From positions 1-53,966 of the forward strand of contig JADYZV010000182.1 in the NCBI GenBank assembly GCA_020852965.1: DNA of 53,966 bases. Reading direction: 5' to 3'. This document shows positions 1 to 8,514 of this stretch, one piece after another. The notes beneath the pieces were generated by a model, which saw nothing but the letters and a program-made list of their open reading frames with translations, did no database searches and was not told the origin of the DNA. Position 1 is the stretch's first letter; the number at the start of each line of letters is the position of its first letter. A program made the translations under genes and the position numbers. The DNA comes from Pirellulaceae bacterium. GTDB lineage: Bacteria; Planctomycetota; Planctomycetia; Pirellulales; Pirellulaceae.

Positions 1-150
1 GCTCGAGGCAAGCTCGCAGGGGTCTGCAAGAGTTGTGGTGAATTAAATGGCTCGAGGCAAGCTCGCAGGGGTCTGCAAGAGTTGTGGTGTATTAAATGGC
101 TCGAGGCAAGCTCGCAGGGAGGTCTGGAAGAGTCATGGGATATAGAATGG
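1..150. repeat. R1 repeat, three tandem copies (49-bp period)
   Basis: Three head-to-tail copies start at 1, 50 and 99. The first two are nearly identical and the third diverges after about 30 bases. Each contains the hairpin core CGAG-GCAAG-CTCG followed by GGGGTC or a variant of it. The same core recurs at 8453, 20437, 35904 (inverted) and 37000, and in a variant at 16569. The array runs off the left edge of the window, so its full copy number is unknown. It ends about 35 bp before the start codon of the gene at 187. Confidence 0.9.
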
Positions 151-186
151 CTGAAGGTAGTCAAAATCAATCGGAGATAATCAACT

Positions 187-1200
187 ATGTTTTCCAAGTT
201 TATTCGATTTGCTTTCGTAGCAGGTTGCGCGCTCAGTATCCTTGCCGCACCGTCACGCGCTGACGAGCCTGCAGCGCGGTTGAAAGCGGGCATCATCGGC
301 ATGGATGCGCATGCGCTAGCATGGACCAAGATCTTGAACGATCCACAAGTTTCCGGAGAGCTTGCCGAAATGATCGTGGTAGCGGCTTACCCAGGAGGTA
401 GCCCGGATATACCACAGAGCATGGAGCTGCTCAAAGCGCATGTCGAACCGGTGGCTGCCATGGGGGTGGAGATCGTCGACTCGATCGATGAACTCATTCA
501 AAAGGTCGATGTGGTCATGATTCTCAGCATCGACGGGCGAGCTCACCTCGAACAGGTACGGCCAGTCTTTGCCGCCGGTAAACCGGTCTTCGTCGATAAG
601 CCGATCGCGGGCTCGTTGGTCGACGCGATCAAGATTTTCCAGCTTGCAGAAGAGTATAAAGTGCCTTGTTTCTCCAGCTCATCGCTGCGCTACTCCAAGC
701 AGACGGCCAGTGTTCGCAACGATCCGCGTTTGGGCGAGTTGATCGGCTGCGATCAGTATGCCCCCTGTGCCCTGGAGCCACACCATCCCGACTTCTTTTG
801 GTACGGCATCCATGGAGTCGAACCGCTGTTCACCATCATGGGGTCTGGCTGCGTGTCGGTGACGCGCGTTCACACCGAAGGAACCGATATGGCCGTCGGT
901 GTCTGGGAGGGTGGAAAGATCGGTACCTTCCGAGGTATCCGCGAAGGGCAGCTTGGATACGGCTCTACAGTTTTCGGAACCAAGGCAATCCTGCCCAGCG
1001 GCGGCTTCGACGGATACGAACCACTGATCGTCGAAATCATACGCTACTTCAAGTCCGGGAAGTCTCCGGTAAGTGCGGAGCAAACGCTGGAGATTTTCGC
1101 CTTCATGGAAGCCGCCGACGAAAGCAAACGCCTCGGCGGATGCCCCGTCACGCTCGACAGCGTTATGCAGAAGGCATTGAAACAGGCCGCAGCGGAGTAG
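187..1200 (+). CDS. Exported Gfo/Idh/MocA-like oxidoreductase
   Basis: The 337-residue protein begins with a Sec-type signal peptide (hydrophobic residues about 7-21, AxA-like cleavage near residue 25). The mature part starts with a Rossmann-like strand (KAGIIGMD) in place of the usual GxGxxG. Further on, FVDKPIAGS matches the E/D-K-P motif that ends the NAD(P)-binding half of Gfo/Idh/MocA dehydrogenases. Family members oxidise or rearrange sugars and cyclitols with NAD(P). The altered glycine loop and the lack of a twin-arginine signal make cofactor use in the periplasm uncertain. An ATG at 187 preceded by a GGAGA-type ribosome site supports the start. It lies upstream of, and co-directional with, a PVC dehydrogenase and a ThuA protein, which suggests a shared sugar-oxidation role. 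Family assignment is fairly sure; the substrate is unknown. Confidence 0.75.
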   Translation: MFSKFIRFAFVAGCALSILAAPSRADEPAARLKAGIIGMDAHALAWTKILNDPQVSGELAEMIVVAAYPGGSPDIPQSMELLKAHVEPVAAMGVEIVDSIDELIQKVDVVMILSIDGRAHLEQVRPVFAAGKPVFVDKPIAGSLVDAIKIFQLAEEYKVPCFSSSSLRYSKQTASVRNDPRLGELIGCDQYAPCALEPHHPDFFWYGIHGVEPLFTIMGSGCVSVTRVHTEGTDMAVGVWEGGKIGTFRGIREGQLGYGSTVFGTKAILPSGGFDGYEPLIVEIIRYFKSGKSPVSAEQTLEIFAFMEAADESKRLGGCPVTLDSVMQKALKQAAAE

Positions 1201-1260
1201 AGAATCTGTGCGTGATTAGTACACTTCCGCTGATCACCACCAGCTTTTTCAAATTGTCAT

Positions 1261-1330
1261 GCTCGTGCTCGTGCTCAATGAAATGGTACTCGTGCTCGAT
1301 TCCAGCATGGCTTCGAGCACGAGCACGAGC
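1261..1330. repeat. Inverted GCTCGT/ACGAGC repeat, long hairpin
   Basis: The left arm 1261-1276 is two and a half copies of a GCTCGT hexamer. The right arm 1315-1330 is its exact reverse complement, so transcripts could form a 16-bp stem around a loop of about 38 bases. The loop holds one more GTGCTC copy. It lies between the oxidoreductase and dehydrogenase genes. There is no T-run after the right arm, so a classical terminator is doubtful; a processing site or REP-like element is as likely. Confidence 0.8.
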
Positions 1331-1371
1331 ACGCAAGCCAACAATCATCCAATCCTAGGGATTTATTTTAT

Positions 1372-4300
1372 ATGACCCGATTTGTTTTCGCACTAGTTAT
1401 CGCGTTGGTTGCCTGTGCGACTCCAGTTTCTGCAGCGGAATGGGAAAGCGTTTCCGTTCCGGGCGAGCAGAGCTTCTCGGACTACGCTTGGTACCGGACA
1501 TGGCTCAAGCCGCACGCCACGTTCTTCAGTAAGCACGAACGCGACTTGTTTGGTGAGTCGGTTATTCTGAACGTGCGCGGACTGACCGGTGCGCATGAGC
1601 TATACATCAACGGTAAGAAGATCGGCAGCGGTGGGAGTTTTCCGCCTGAGTATGTCGACGGTCGCGAGGGAAATCACCGGCACAAGATTCCTTCTGGAAC
1701 TTTTGTGCCAGATCAATGGAACGAGATCGCGTTTCGAGTCTACTCGCCAGAAGGCAAAGGAGGCTTTCTGACCGAAGCACCGTTCGTGATGGATTACTTC
1801 TATGAATGCGTTCTCGCAGGCGCGTGGGAATTCCGTCGGGGAGATGAAGCGTCCGACGGCGTCGTTCTGGAGACCAAACCAACTATATCGGCGTTTGATG
1901 AATTTCACGAATCCAATCGTGTGCTTGGCGAGGCAGAACAATTGTTTCACGGCGATCGACTGCCACCAGAAGAATCGTTTGCGAAGATGAAGGCAGCGGA
2001 CGATTTGATCGTCGAATTGATGTTGGCCGAACCCTTAGTCGCGCAACCGACCCATTTCAGTTTCGATTCACGCGGTCGCTTGTGGGTCTCACAGTACCGA
2101 CAGTATCCCTACCCTGCTGGCCTGAAGATGATCAGCCGTGACCATTACTATCGATCGCACTACGACAAAGTCCCGCCCGCGCCGCCCAATCATGACCATG
2201 GTCGCGACCTTATCTCGATTCACGAAGATACCGACGGGGATGGCAAATATGACAAGCACGAAGTGTTCCAAGACGGGCTCAACATGGCCAACGCCGCAAT
2301 CCGTGGTCGCGGCGGCGTATGGATTATGCACACTCCCTATCTGTTGTTCTATCCCGACCAAGATTTTGACGATGTACCCGATGGTCCCCCCGTCGTTCAT
2401 CTACAAGGCTTCGGGATGGAAGATACGCACTCGGTGGCCAATGGGCTGGTGTGGGGTATGGATGGTTGGCTGTACGGTGCGCAGGGGAGCACCACGAGCT
2501 GCCATGTGACGCGTCCGAACATCGATCCGCCGACGTCGCCTGGTGTTTACTTTCAAGGGTGTATGGTGTGGCGCTATCACCCCGAGAGCCATCGCTTCGA
2601 GATCTTTTCGGAAGGAGGCGGCAACAATTTTGGCCTAGAGTTAGATGCCGGTGGCCGGCTGTTTACCGGCAACAACGGCGGACAGACGCGAGGCTGGCAC
2701 TACATGCAGGGAGGGTTGCACCTGATGCAGGGGGTCACACCCAACAAATTCGGCCCGGTGCGCAATCCCTTTGCCTTTGGGGACTTGCCATTTATGGCTA
2801 CTGAACAGGCCGTCCCACGCTTCACACATTTCGCAACGCTGGTCGAGTCGACGGCGATCCCACAGAAGTACCAAAATTCGTTTTTTAGTGTAGAGCCGCT
2901 GCACAACTTCGTCATAGCCAGCCAGCGCCTCGTAGACGGAGCGACGTTTAAGACAACCGATATCGGCAAGGTGCTGACCTCGGAGGACAGCGCCTTTCGC
3001 CCCGTCTATATCGGCAACGCGCCCGATGGATCGATCCTAGTGGCTGATTTCTACGAGCACTACATCGCACACGGTCAGCACTATCAGAGCCAAATTGATC
3101 CCACCACCGGGCGCATCTTTCGCCTGCGCGGAAAACAGGAGAGCTTGGAGCAGGATCTGAACCTGTTCGATAAGACGACGGATGAGTTGCTGGCGTTGTT
3201 AAACCACCCCAATCGTTGGCACCGGCACACCGCGGTGCGGCTGCTGGGCGAGCGGCAAGAGGGCAGTTCGAAGTCCAAACTGCAACGATTGGTCCGTGAC
3301 GGCACCGACCTAGAATCACTCAATGCGCTATGGGCCTTGTACCAGGCGTTCGGTCTGGACGAACAGACAGCCATGATCGCGTTGAAACACGAGTATCCGA
3401 TGGTTCGCTACTGGGCCGTGCGTCTGATTGGTGACGATGTTGGCTTCGCACACAAACGCAAATCGATCGAGCTTGCCGATAGTCTAGGAGAACTCAAAGA
3501 TGGACCGACTCGAGTTTCCGACAAACTGTTTGGGGCCATTATCGAGCTGACGGGCCGTGAGGACAATGTCGAAGTGCGATCCCAAATCGCCGGCTCTGCG
3601 CGTCGGCTACCGGTAGACCAAGCGTTGCCACTGGTGACTGCAGTGCTGAAACATGGCGAAGACATCGACGATCCGTATGTACCGCTGTTGTGCTGGTGGG
3701 CTCTTGAAATCAAACTCGATAGCGATCGCGAAGCAGTCATGGCATTGTTTGAAGATTCGCAGTTTCGCAGTGAGCCGATGGTCGTCAAGCATATCTTGGA
3801 AAAGATTATGCGGGGGCTGGCGCTCAAGGGAGGTCATCACGACTTGCAACAGTGCGCTAAACTTCTGGAGCTCGCCGACAGCCAGGAACAGGTGGATCCG
3901 TTGTTGTCAGGTTTTGAGCTTGCTTTTGCAGGACGCCGCATGGTCGGATTGCCGGAAAATCTGGCGCAAGCACTGGTGGATAGCGGGCGCTCGTCGCTGG
4001 AATTGCGAGTTCGCTTGGGGGATGCAGCGGCCGCAGCCGACGCGATTGCGCTGCTGGCTAACGGCAGCGCTGCCGTCGACGAGCGAATCGCGGTGGCACG
4101 AATGCTGGGCGAGGTCAAGGCGGCCGATAGTCTGGAACCCTTGATAGTGGCAGCTTTAACGTCCGAGGACTCTCGGCTTCAGCGCGCCAGTCTGACGGCC
4201 GTCTCTGCATTCGACGAACCTACCATTGCTCAGCGGGTGTTAGGCCACTTCGCACAGTTTCCAGTAGACGTGCGTCCGGCGTTTTTTGACATGCTGCTCA

Positions 4301-4935
4301 GCCGATCTGACTGGGCTCGCGAGTTGGTCGACGCGATTGCCAATGGCGCCATCGCCTCGGCGGATGTTCCCAACGACGTTGCTCAGCAGTTGCGCACGCA
4401 TTCCGATTCCGCCATCGCCAGTCTGGCGGTACAGCACTTGGGAGAAGGGGCTAAACTGAAGCCGGCCGATGCCCAGCAGAGAATTGAACAGGTGCGCGAT
4501 GTACTGGGGGAGGGCACGGGCAATCCCTATGCGGGTGAAGCATTATTCATGGAGCGTTGTGCTGCTTGCCACAAACTGTTTTTTAAGGGAGGGAACGTTG
4601 GGCCTGACCTGACTCCCTATCAACGCGGCAATCTCGACACGCTATTGGTCAGTGTGATCTCACCCAGCCTAGAGATCCGCGAAGGCTTTGAGTACATGAC
4701 ACTGATCACGGTAGATGGTCGTATTCTCACAGGCTTTGTGGTTGACCAGGATAATCAGATCATTACCCTGCGAGTCAAAGCGGGCGAAGATATTCGCATC
4801 GAGCGCAAGGACGTTGAAGATATTGCACCCGTTGGTCGCAGTCTCATGCCGGACGGTGTGCTCGACGGGATGACCGACCAGCAACTCCGAGATTTCTTTG
4901 CCTATCTTAGAATCTCGCAGCCGATTACTAATTAA
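1372..4935 (+). CDS. PVC-type membrane-bound dehydrogenase with heme-binding domain
   Basis: A 1187-residue exported protein with a signal peptide (about residues 1-21). Residues about 30-150 resemble a jelly-roll carbohydrate-binding region. About 205-600 is the beta-propeller 'putative membrane-bound dehydrogenase' region characteristic of Planctomycetes and Verrucomicrobia. About 610-1030 is alpha-helical with HEAT-like repeats. The C-terminus is a cytochrome-c-like heme-binding domain, with CAACH at residues 1063-1067 and the distal methionine probably in the RSLMPDG segment. Members are thought to oxidise sugars in the periplasm and pass electrons to a cytochrome chain; this is family inference and no substrate is established. 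The ATG at 1372 follows a weak CTAGGG site. The neighbours are an exported oxidoreductase and a ThuA protein. Confidence 0.88.
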   Translation: MTRFVFALVIALVACATPVSAAEWESVSVPGEQSFSDYAWYRTWLKPHATFFSKHERDLFGESVILNVRGLTGAHELYINGKKIGSGGSFPPEYVDGREGNHRHKIPSGTFVPDQWNEIAFRVYSPEGKGGFLTEAPFVMDYFYECVLAGAWEFRRGDEASDGVVLETKPTISAFDEFHESNRVLGEAEQLFHGDRLPPEESFAKMKAADDLIVELMLAEPLVAQPTHFSFDSRGRLWVSQYRQYPYPAGLKMISRDHYYRSHYDKVPPAPPNHDHGRDLISIHEDTDGDGKYDKHEVFQDGLNMANAAIRGRGGVWIMHTPYLLFYPDQDFDDVPDGPPVVHLQGFGMEDTHSVANGLVWGMDGWLYGAQGSTTSCHVTRPNIDPPTSPGVYFQGCMVWRYHPESHRFEIFSEGGGNNFGLELDAGGRLFTGNNGGQTRGWHYMQGGLHLMQGVTPNKFGPVRNPFAFGDLPFMATEQAVPRFTHFATLVESTAIPQKYQNSFFSVEPLHNFVIASQRLVDGATFKTTDIGKVLTSEDSAFRPVYIGNAPDGSILVADFYEHYIAHGQHYQSQIDPTTGRIFRLRGKQESLEQDLNLFDKTTDELLALLNHPNRWHRHTAVRLLGERQEGSSKSKLQRLVRDGTDLESLNALWALYQAFGLDEQTAMIALKHEYPMVRYWAVRLIGDDVGFAHKRKSIELADSLGELKDGPTRVSDKLFGAIIELTGREDNVEVRSQIAGSARRLPVDQALPLVTAVLKHGEDIDDPYVPLLCWWALEIKLDSDREAVMALFEDSQFRSEPMVVKHILEKIMRGLALKGGHHDLQQCAKLLELADSQEQVDPLLSGFELAFAGRRMVGLPENLAQALVDSGRSSLELRVRLGDAAAAADAIALLANGSAAVDERIAVARMLGEVKAADSLEPLIVAALTSEDSRLQRASLTAVSAFDEPTIAQRVLGHFAQFPVDVRPAFFDMLLSRSDWARELVDAIANGAIASADVPNDVAQQLRTHSDSAIASLAVQHLGEGAKLKPADAQQRIEQVRDVLGEGTGNPYAGEALFMERCAACHKLFFKGGNVGPDLTPYQRGNLDTLLVSVISPSLEIREGFEYMTLITVDGRILTGFVVDQDNQIITLRVKAGEDIRIERKDVEDIAPVGRSLMPDGVLDGMTDQQLRDFFAYLRISQPITN

Positions 4936-4988
4936 CTTACCTGCATCCGTTCAGCGACTATCATTCAATCAACTATTTGGAATTCGCA

Positions 4989-5936
4989 ATGCGCAACACT
5001 CTATCTATGTGGCTGCTGGCCACGCTCATCGCTTCACCATCTGCATACCACCCTGCCAGCGCTCAGGATAAAACGTCCCAGGCTGAAAAGAGACAGTTCG
5101 GCAATCCGCTTAGCGGAGAGCGTCTGGCTGCGATCGCGGAGGCCGTGCCACAGTCGTCCACGGCAGTGCCGAAGAAGGCTCGACGAGCCCTCTGTTTTTG
5201 CCGCTGCGGCGGATTCGTCCACAGTTCCATTTCCTCCTGCAATGCTGCGTTGGAAGCACTCGGCTCAGGGACCAAAGCGTTCAGCGTCGACGTCACGGAC
5301 GACTACAGTGTTTTCACCCCGGAGAATCTGCAGCAATTCGACTGCATCATCTTGAACAACACGACCAACATGGAGTTCCCTGAAGCGTCGCAGTTGAATG
5401 CATTTATGGATTTTGTGATTGATGGAAAGGGATTGGTCGGTATCCACGCGGCGAGCGATAATTTCGGTCGCCATCCAGAAGCTCGCGCAATGATCGGTGG
5501 TGAATTTGGCGGCCATCCTTGGGGTGCAGGCGGAACGTGGGCATTCAAATTGAATGAACCGAACCACGCGCTGAATCAGGCTTTCGACGGCAAAGGCTTT
5601 TGGCACAAAGATGAAATCTACCAGTACAACCCCGCGACCTATGTTGGCACCGACGTGCTGCGAGTGTTGGTCAGCTTGGATATGGGACAAGCCAAAGTGG
5701 CCGAGCGAATCGATGATGGCCCGCGCGAAGTTCCCGTGTCATGGGTCCGTAGGGCAGGTGAGGGACGCGTCTTCTACACCAACTTTGGTCACAACGAATC
5801 GACGTACGAAAATCCGACAATTTTGCAACATCTACTGGATGGTATTCAGTATGCCATGGGCGATTTAGCAGTCGACGATGCGCCGACTGCAAATGCTGAT
5901 TCCGTAGAGCCCGCCTTGGCTCCCGCACAGCCCTAG
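4989..5936 (+). CDS. Exported ThuA-like domain protein
   Basis: A 315-residue protein from the ATG at 4989; a TTG four codons upstream is less likely. The N-terminus is a signal peptide (hydrophobic stretch about residues 5-24 ending ASAQD). The body from about 60 to 290 matches the ThuA/glutamine-amidotransferase-like fold. Characteristic segments are DCIILNNTTNMEF, GLVGIHAASDNF, a glycine-rich GGEFGGHPWGAGG stretch with histidine, and a late GRVFYTNFGHNESTY. ThuA proteins are implicated in trehalose and related disaccharide use. In Planctomycetes exported versions commonly sit beside PVC dehydrogenases, as here. The enzymatic activity is unproven. It lies about 50 bp downstream of the dehydrogenase on the same strand and is probably co-transcribed. 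Confidence 0.85.
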   Translation: MRNTLSMWLLATLIASPSAYHPASAQDKTSQAEKRQFGNPLSGERLAAIAEAVPQSSTAVPKKARRALCFCRCGGFVHSSISSCNAALEALGSGTKAFSVDVTDDYSVFTPENLQQFDCIILNNTTNMEFPEASQLNAFMDFVIDGKGLVGIHAASDNFGRHPEARAMIGGEFGGHPWGAGGTWAFKLNEPNHALNQAFDGKGFWHKDEIYQYNPATYVGTDVLRVLVSLDMGQAKVAERIDDGPREVPVSWVRRAGEGRVFYTNFGHNESTYENPTILQHLLDGIQYAMGDLAVDDAPTANADSVEPALAPAQP

Positions 5937-5996
5937 TGGTCTGTCACCGATAAAATTTCTTTGTAAGCGTTCATGGACTTGGCGGGTTGGGAGTTT

Positions 5997-6367
5997 TGTT
6001 AACCACGAAACACACGAAGGACGCGAAAAACTCGCTGCTGGTGTTCTTGCGGTATAGCAGCGACGTAATGAGCAATTCTGAAATACGGTTCAAAGATGTA
6101 AGTTGTAAAATCATGGAGGGATGTTCGAGGTTTACAAAGATCAGTATGCACGAATCGTCCCCAAAAGAATTTTGGGGATGAAATCGTGGGTGCGCCAAAC
6201 AGTTAAGCAACGAGCGGCAAATAGCGGTCGGATGTGGAATGTGGCATAGGCTTCCAGCCTGTGATTCTCGACTCGACAGACTGGAAGTCTTCCCACTTAT
6301 TTCCCTCGCGATGCTAAGGAAGAACAGAGCCAGCTTTTCGTGTCCTTCGTGTTTTTCGTGGTCAACA
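5997..6367. repeat. R6 inverted repeat pair in a 510-bp intergenic region
   Basis: A 34-base sequence at 5997-6030 (core CACGAA-N4-CACGAAGGAC) recurs in inverted orientation at 6335-6367 with only a few mismatches. The arms enclose about 300 bp with no convincing gene; short open frames inside have no start signal or family resemblance. The layout resembles a miniature inverted-repeat element, but no target-site duplication is obvious. The rest of 5937-6446 holds the hairpin at 6248 and the ribosome site of the next gene. Confidence 0.7.
6248..6290. repeat. Imperfect hairpin inside the R6 interval
   Basis: AGGCTTCCAGCCTGT at 6248-6262 pairs with ACAGACTGGAAGTCT at 6276-6290 (13 of 15 positions). 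The loop is 13 bases. No T-run follows. It looks like a separate REP-type palindrome nested between the R6 arms. Confidence 0.65.
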
Positions 6368-6446
6368 TACGAATCTAACGCGTGGACGTTTGGGTACTAG
6401 CTATAATTGGACTGTATGAGACTAATCCTCTAACAGAGGCTTGAAA

Positions 6447-7355
6447 ATGAACGATAATGTGAATTGGAATAGGCTGGGACGCAGAGCATTTCTGAAGCAG
6501 GGCACGTTGGTGCTCGCGGCAACTTCGCTGAGCTCACGAATCGTGCTCGGTGCGGATGACCTTCGAGACGTGGTGCGCGTAGGACTGGTTACGGATATGC
6601 ACTACGCTGACAAAGCCTCAGCGGGAACCCGATACTATCGCCAGTCGCTCGAAAAGCTCGAAACTGCGGCGGAGCAATTCCAACAGGCTGATTTGACATT
6701 TGCGGTCGAACTGGGCGATTTGATCGATTCTGTCAAAACGGTCGACTTGGATTTGAGCTATTTGAAGACCATCGATGGCCAGTTCTCCACGATCTGTCAG
6801 GATCGACATTACGTGCTGGGGAATCATTGCGTGGAAACGCTCACGAAGGAAGAATTCTTGAATGCGGTGGCACAGGAGAGGCCGTACTATTCTTTCGACC
6901 GAGGTGGAACGCACTTTATTGTTCTTGACTCGTGTTATCGCAGTGATGGTGTACCCTATGGCCGGAACAACTCTCAATGGACAGATGCCAATATTCCCGC
7001 CGCTGAACTCGAGTGGCTGAAAGCCGATCTAGCAGCGTCAGACACACCGGTGGTCGTATTTGCTCACCAGCGATTGGACGTTAGCAATAACCACGGAGTG
7101 AAGAACAATGCCACGGTGCGGCAGATTCTCGAAGCTTCTGGCCGAGTGCAAGCTGTGTTTCAAGGGCACAGCCACCAGAACGATCTCAAGGAGATCGGCG
7201 GCATTCACTATTGCACGCTCGTTGCCATGGTCGAAGGGGAAGGGGCTGAAAACAGCGGCTACTCGGTCTTGGAAATCAAACCGGATGGAACCCTAATCCT
7301 GTCTGGTTTTTGCAAGCAAATGTCGCGCAATTGGAATCTGGCCCGCACGGGCTAG
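6447..7355 (+). CDS. Exported calcineurin-like metallophosphoesterase
   Basis: A 302-residue protein from the ATG at 6447, with AGAGG 8-12 bases upstream. A twin-arginine-type signal (GRRAFLKQG, then a hydrophobic stretch) predicts export of a folded protein. The five metallophosphoesterase motifs are all present: D-x-H in LVTDMHYAD, GD in VELGDLID, GNH in YVLGNHCVE, a histidine in VVFAHQRLD, and GHSH in VFQGHSHQND. These bind a two-metal centre that hydrolyses phosphomono- or diesters. The substrate cannot be told from sequence; many exported planctomycete members are unassigned. Its 3' end overlaps the convergent kdsB gene by 63 bp. Confidence 0.9.
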   Translation: MNDNVNWNRLGRRAFLKQGTLVLAATSLSSRIVLGADDLRDVVRVGLVTDMHYADKASAGTRYYRQSLEKLETAAEQFQQADLTFAVELGDLIDSVKTVDLDLSYLKTIDGQFSTICQDRHYVLGNHCVETLTKEEFLNAVAQERPYYSFDRGGTHFIVLDSCYRSDGVPYGRNNSQWTDANIPAAELEWLKADLAASDTPVVVFAHQRLDVSNNHGVKNNATVRQILEASGRVQAVFQGHSHQNDLKEIGGIHYCTLVAMVEGEGAENSGYSVLEIKPDGTLILSGFCKQMSRNWNLARTG

Positions 7356-8186
7356 CGATTGTCGCTGTACGAAACTACGGTAATCGGCGGGAGTGTCGAT
7401 TCCCTTCGGCGCGTGTTCGATCAAACCGACGAGCACTTCGCAACCCGCCTGCAAGAATCGCAGTTGTTCTAGCTTTTCGATTTGCTCCAAGGGGCTGGCG
7501 GGAAGTGATGGCAACTGCAACAGGAAGTCGCGGCGGTAGGCGTACAGCCCAATGTGCTGCAGGAAAACCGGCGGATTGCTCTCAAGCAGCGCGCTGTCCC
7601 AACTGCGCGCATGAGGGATCGGGCAGCGACTGAAGTAGAGTGCCCGCTGGTGTGAATCGCGAACAACTTTTACACAGGCAGGGTCTTCAAGGCGCTCGCG
7701 CTGGCGGATGGGGGCGGCTAGCGTTGCCACTTGGGCGCCAGGCCGACTTTCGAGTAGTTCCGTGACCAAGTCGATTGCTTCGGCCGAAATCTCCGGCTCG
7801 TCCCCTTGGACATTGACAAAGATGTCGACGCCGGGAGTTTGCGCGGCTACCGCAGCGACGCGATCAGTGCCACTCTGCAAATTCGCGTCGGTCATCATGC
7901 ACTCGCCACCGAAGCTATGCGCTTCTCTGAGTAGGCGCTCGCAGTCGACCGCAATGGTGATTCCTGCCGGACGCTGAGCAGCCGAAGCGGCTTCGAAAGT
8001 GTGCTGCAATACCGACTTACCTGTCTCGCGAAGCAATAGCTTTTCGGGCAGTCGTGTCGATGCCAAGCGGGCGGGGATAACAATGCGGCTAGTCGTATGC
8101 AGGTGTGGGAATACATAGCTGCTGCCGAACGACGTGCCGATACTGGTCAAGTCAGAGATGGCTGCGGTGGGGTAGGTTGTAGACAT
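7293..8186 (-). CDS. kdsB: 3-deoxy-manno-octulosonate cytidylyltransferase
   Basis: KdsB activates Kdo with CTP to form CMP-Kdo for the lipopolysaccharide inner core, in the cytoplasm. The 297-residue protein shows the nucleotide-binding start RIVIPARLASTRLPEK (residues about 35-50) and the VNVQGDEPE signature. It also has the RCPIPHAR segment and a late PLEQIEKLEQLRFL region typical of KdsB. The N-terminus carries about 34 extra residues compared with the usual protein of about 250. No alternative start codon lies closer to the core, so either the extension is real or translation starts at an unusual codon. It supports a Gram-negative outer membrane with Kdo. Its stop codon lies inside the convergent phosphoesterase gene. 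Confidence 0.93.
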   Translation of the reverse strand: MSTTYPTAAISDLTSIGTSFGSSYVFPHLHTTSRIVIPARLASTRLPEKLLLRETGKSVLQHTFEAASAAQRPAGITIAVDCERLLREAHSFGGECMMTDANLQSGTDRVAAVAAQTPGVDIFVNVQGDEPEISAEAIDLVTELLESRPGAQVATLAAPIRQRERLEDPACVKVVRDSHQRALYFSRCPIPHARSWDSALLESNPPVFLQHIGLYAYRRDFLLQLPSLPASPLEQIEKLEQLRFLQAGCEVLVGLIEHAPKGIDTPADYRSFVQRQSLARAGQIPIARHLLAKTRQD

Positions 8187-8298
8187 TTCGACGCTTCCAT
8201 GCGGGGTTGAGGGGGACGAAGTCTACCCGGACTTTATCGAAAATCGCGATGCAAGGGAAAGGCCAGATTTTTGTGAAAAAAGTATTTGAATTGCTTCG

Positions 8299-8338
8299 CG
8301 GCCCCATGCTAGCTGGCCTGGTATGAGTCAAAGTTTTG
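8299..8338. repeat. R5 repeat copy
   Basis: A 40-base stretch with the words CGGCCCCATGCT, CTGGTATGAG and CAAAGTTTTG matches the two tandem R5 units at 36891-37000, with small differences. As at the other locus, an R1 copy lies nearby (8453). The 328-bp gap 8187-8514 between kdsB and the next gene holds this copy, the hairpin at 8377 and the R1 copy, and no gene. Confidence 0.7.
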
Positions 8339-8376
8339 CACATAAACACCCTCTGCAAGCCGTAACGCTATCCAGC

Positions 8377-8416
8377 CTCCCAGCCTATTGCCGCACAGGC
8401 GGCAATAGGCTGGGAG
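8377..8416. terminator. Perfect 18-bp stem-loop, possible terminator
   Basis: The arms 8377-8394 and 8399-8416 are exact reverse complements around a 4-base ACAG loop, giving a very stable GC-rich hairpin. It lies downstream of the minus-strand gene ending at 8515 and upstream of kdsB. No T-run follows on the minus strand, so intrinsic termination is uncertain; it could also be a REP-type palindrome. A partial repeat of the arm (GGCTGGGAGGCTG) follows at about 8427. Confidence 0.6.
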
Positions 8417-8452
8417 CCACGGGCAAGGCTGGGAGGCTGCTGAGCTAGTTAA

Positions 8453-8491
8453 AAAACTGATTCACCGAGCGAGGCAAGCTCGCTGGGGTCT
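8453..8491. repeat. R1 repeat copy
   Basis: It contains AAAACTGATTCACC followed by the hairpin GCGAG-GCAAG-CTCGC and TGGGGTC. It matches copies at 20437, 37000 and 35904 (inverted). It lies 23 bp beyond the stop codon of the gene at 8515. Confidence 0.85.
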
Positions 8492-8514
8492 GAAGGGCAG
8501 CGCGGTGAACTAGA

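Noticed and set aside
1-150. CRISPR array at the left edge
   Set aside because: The units are contiguous 49-bp tandem copies with no unique spacers, and no cas gene is present.
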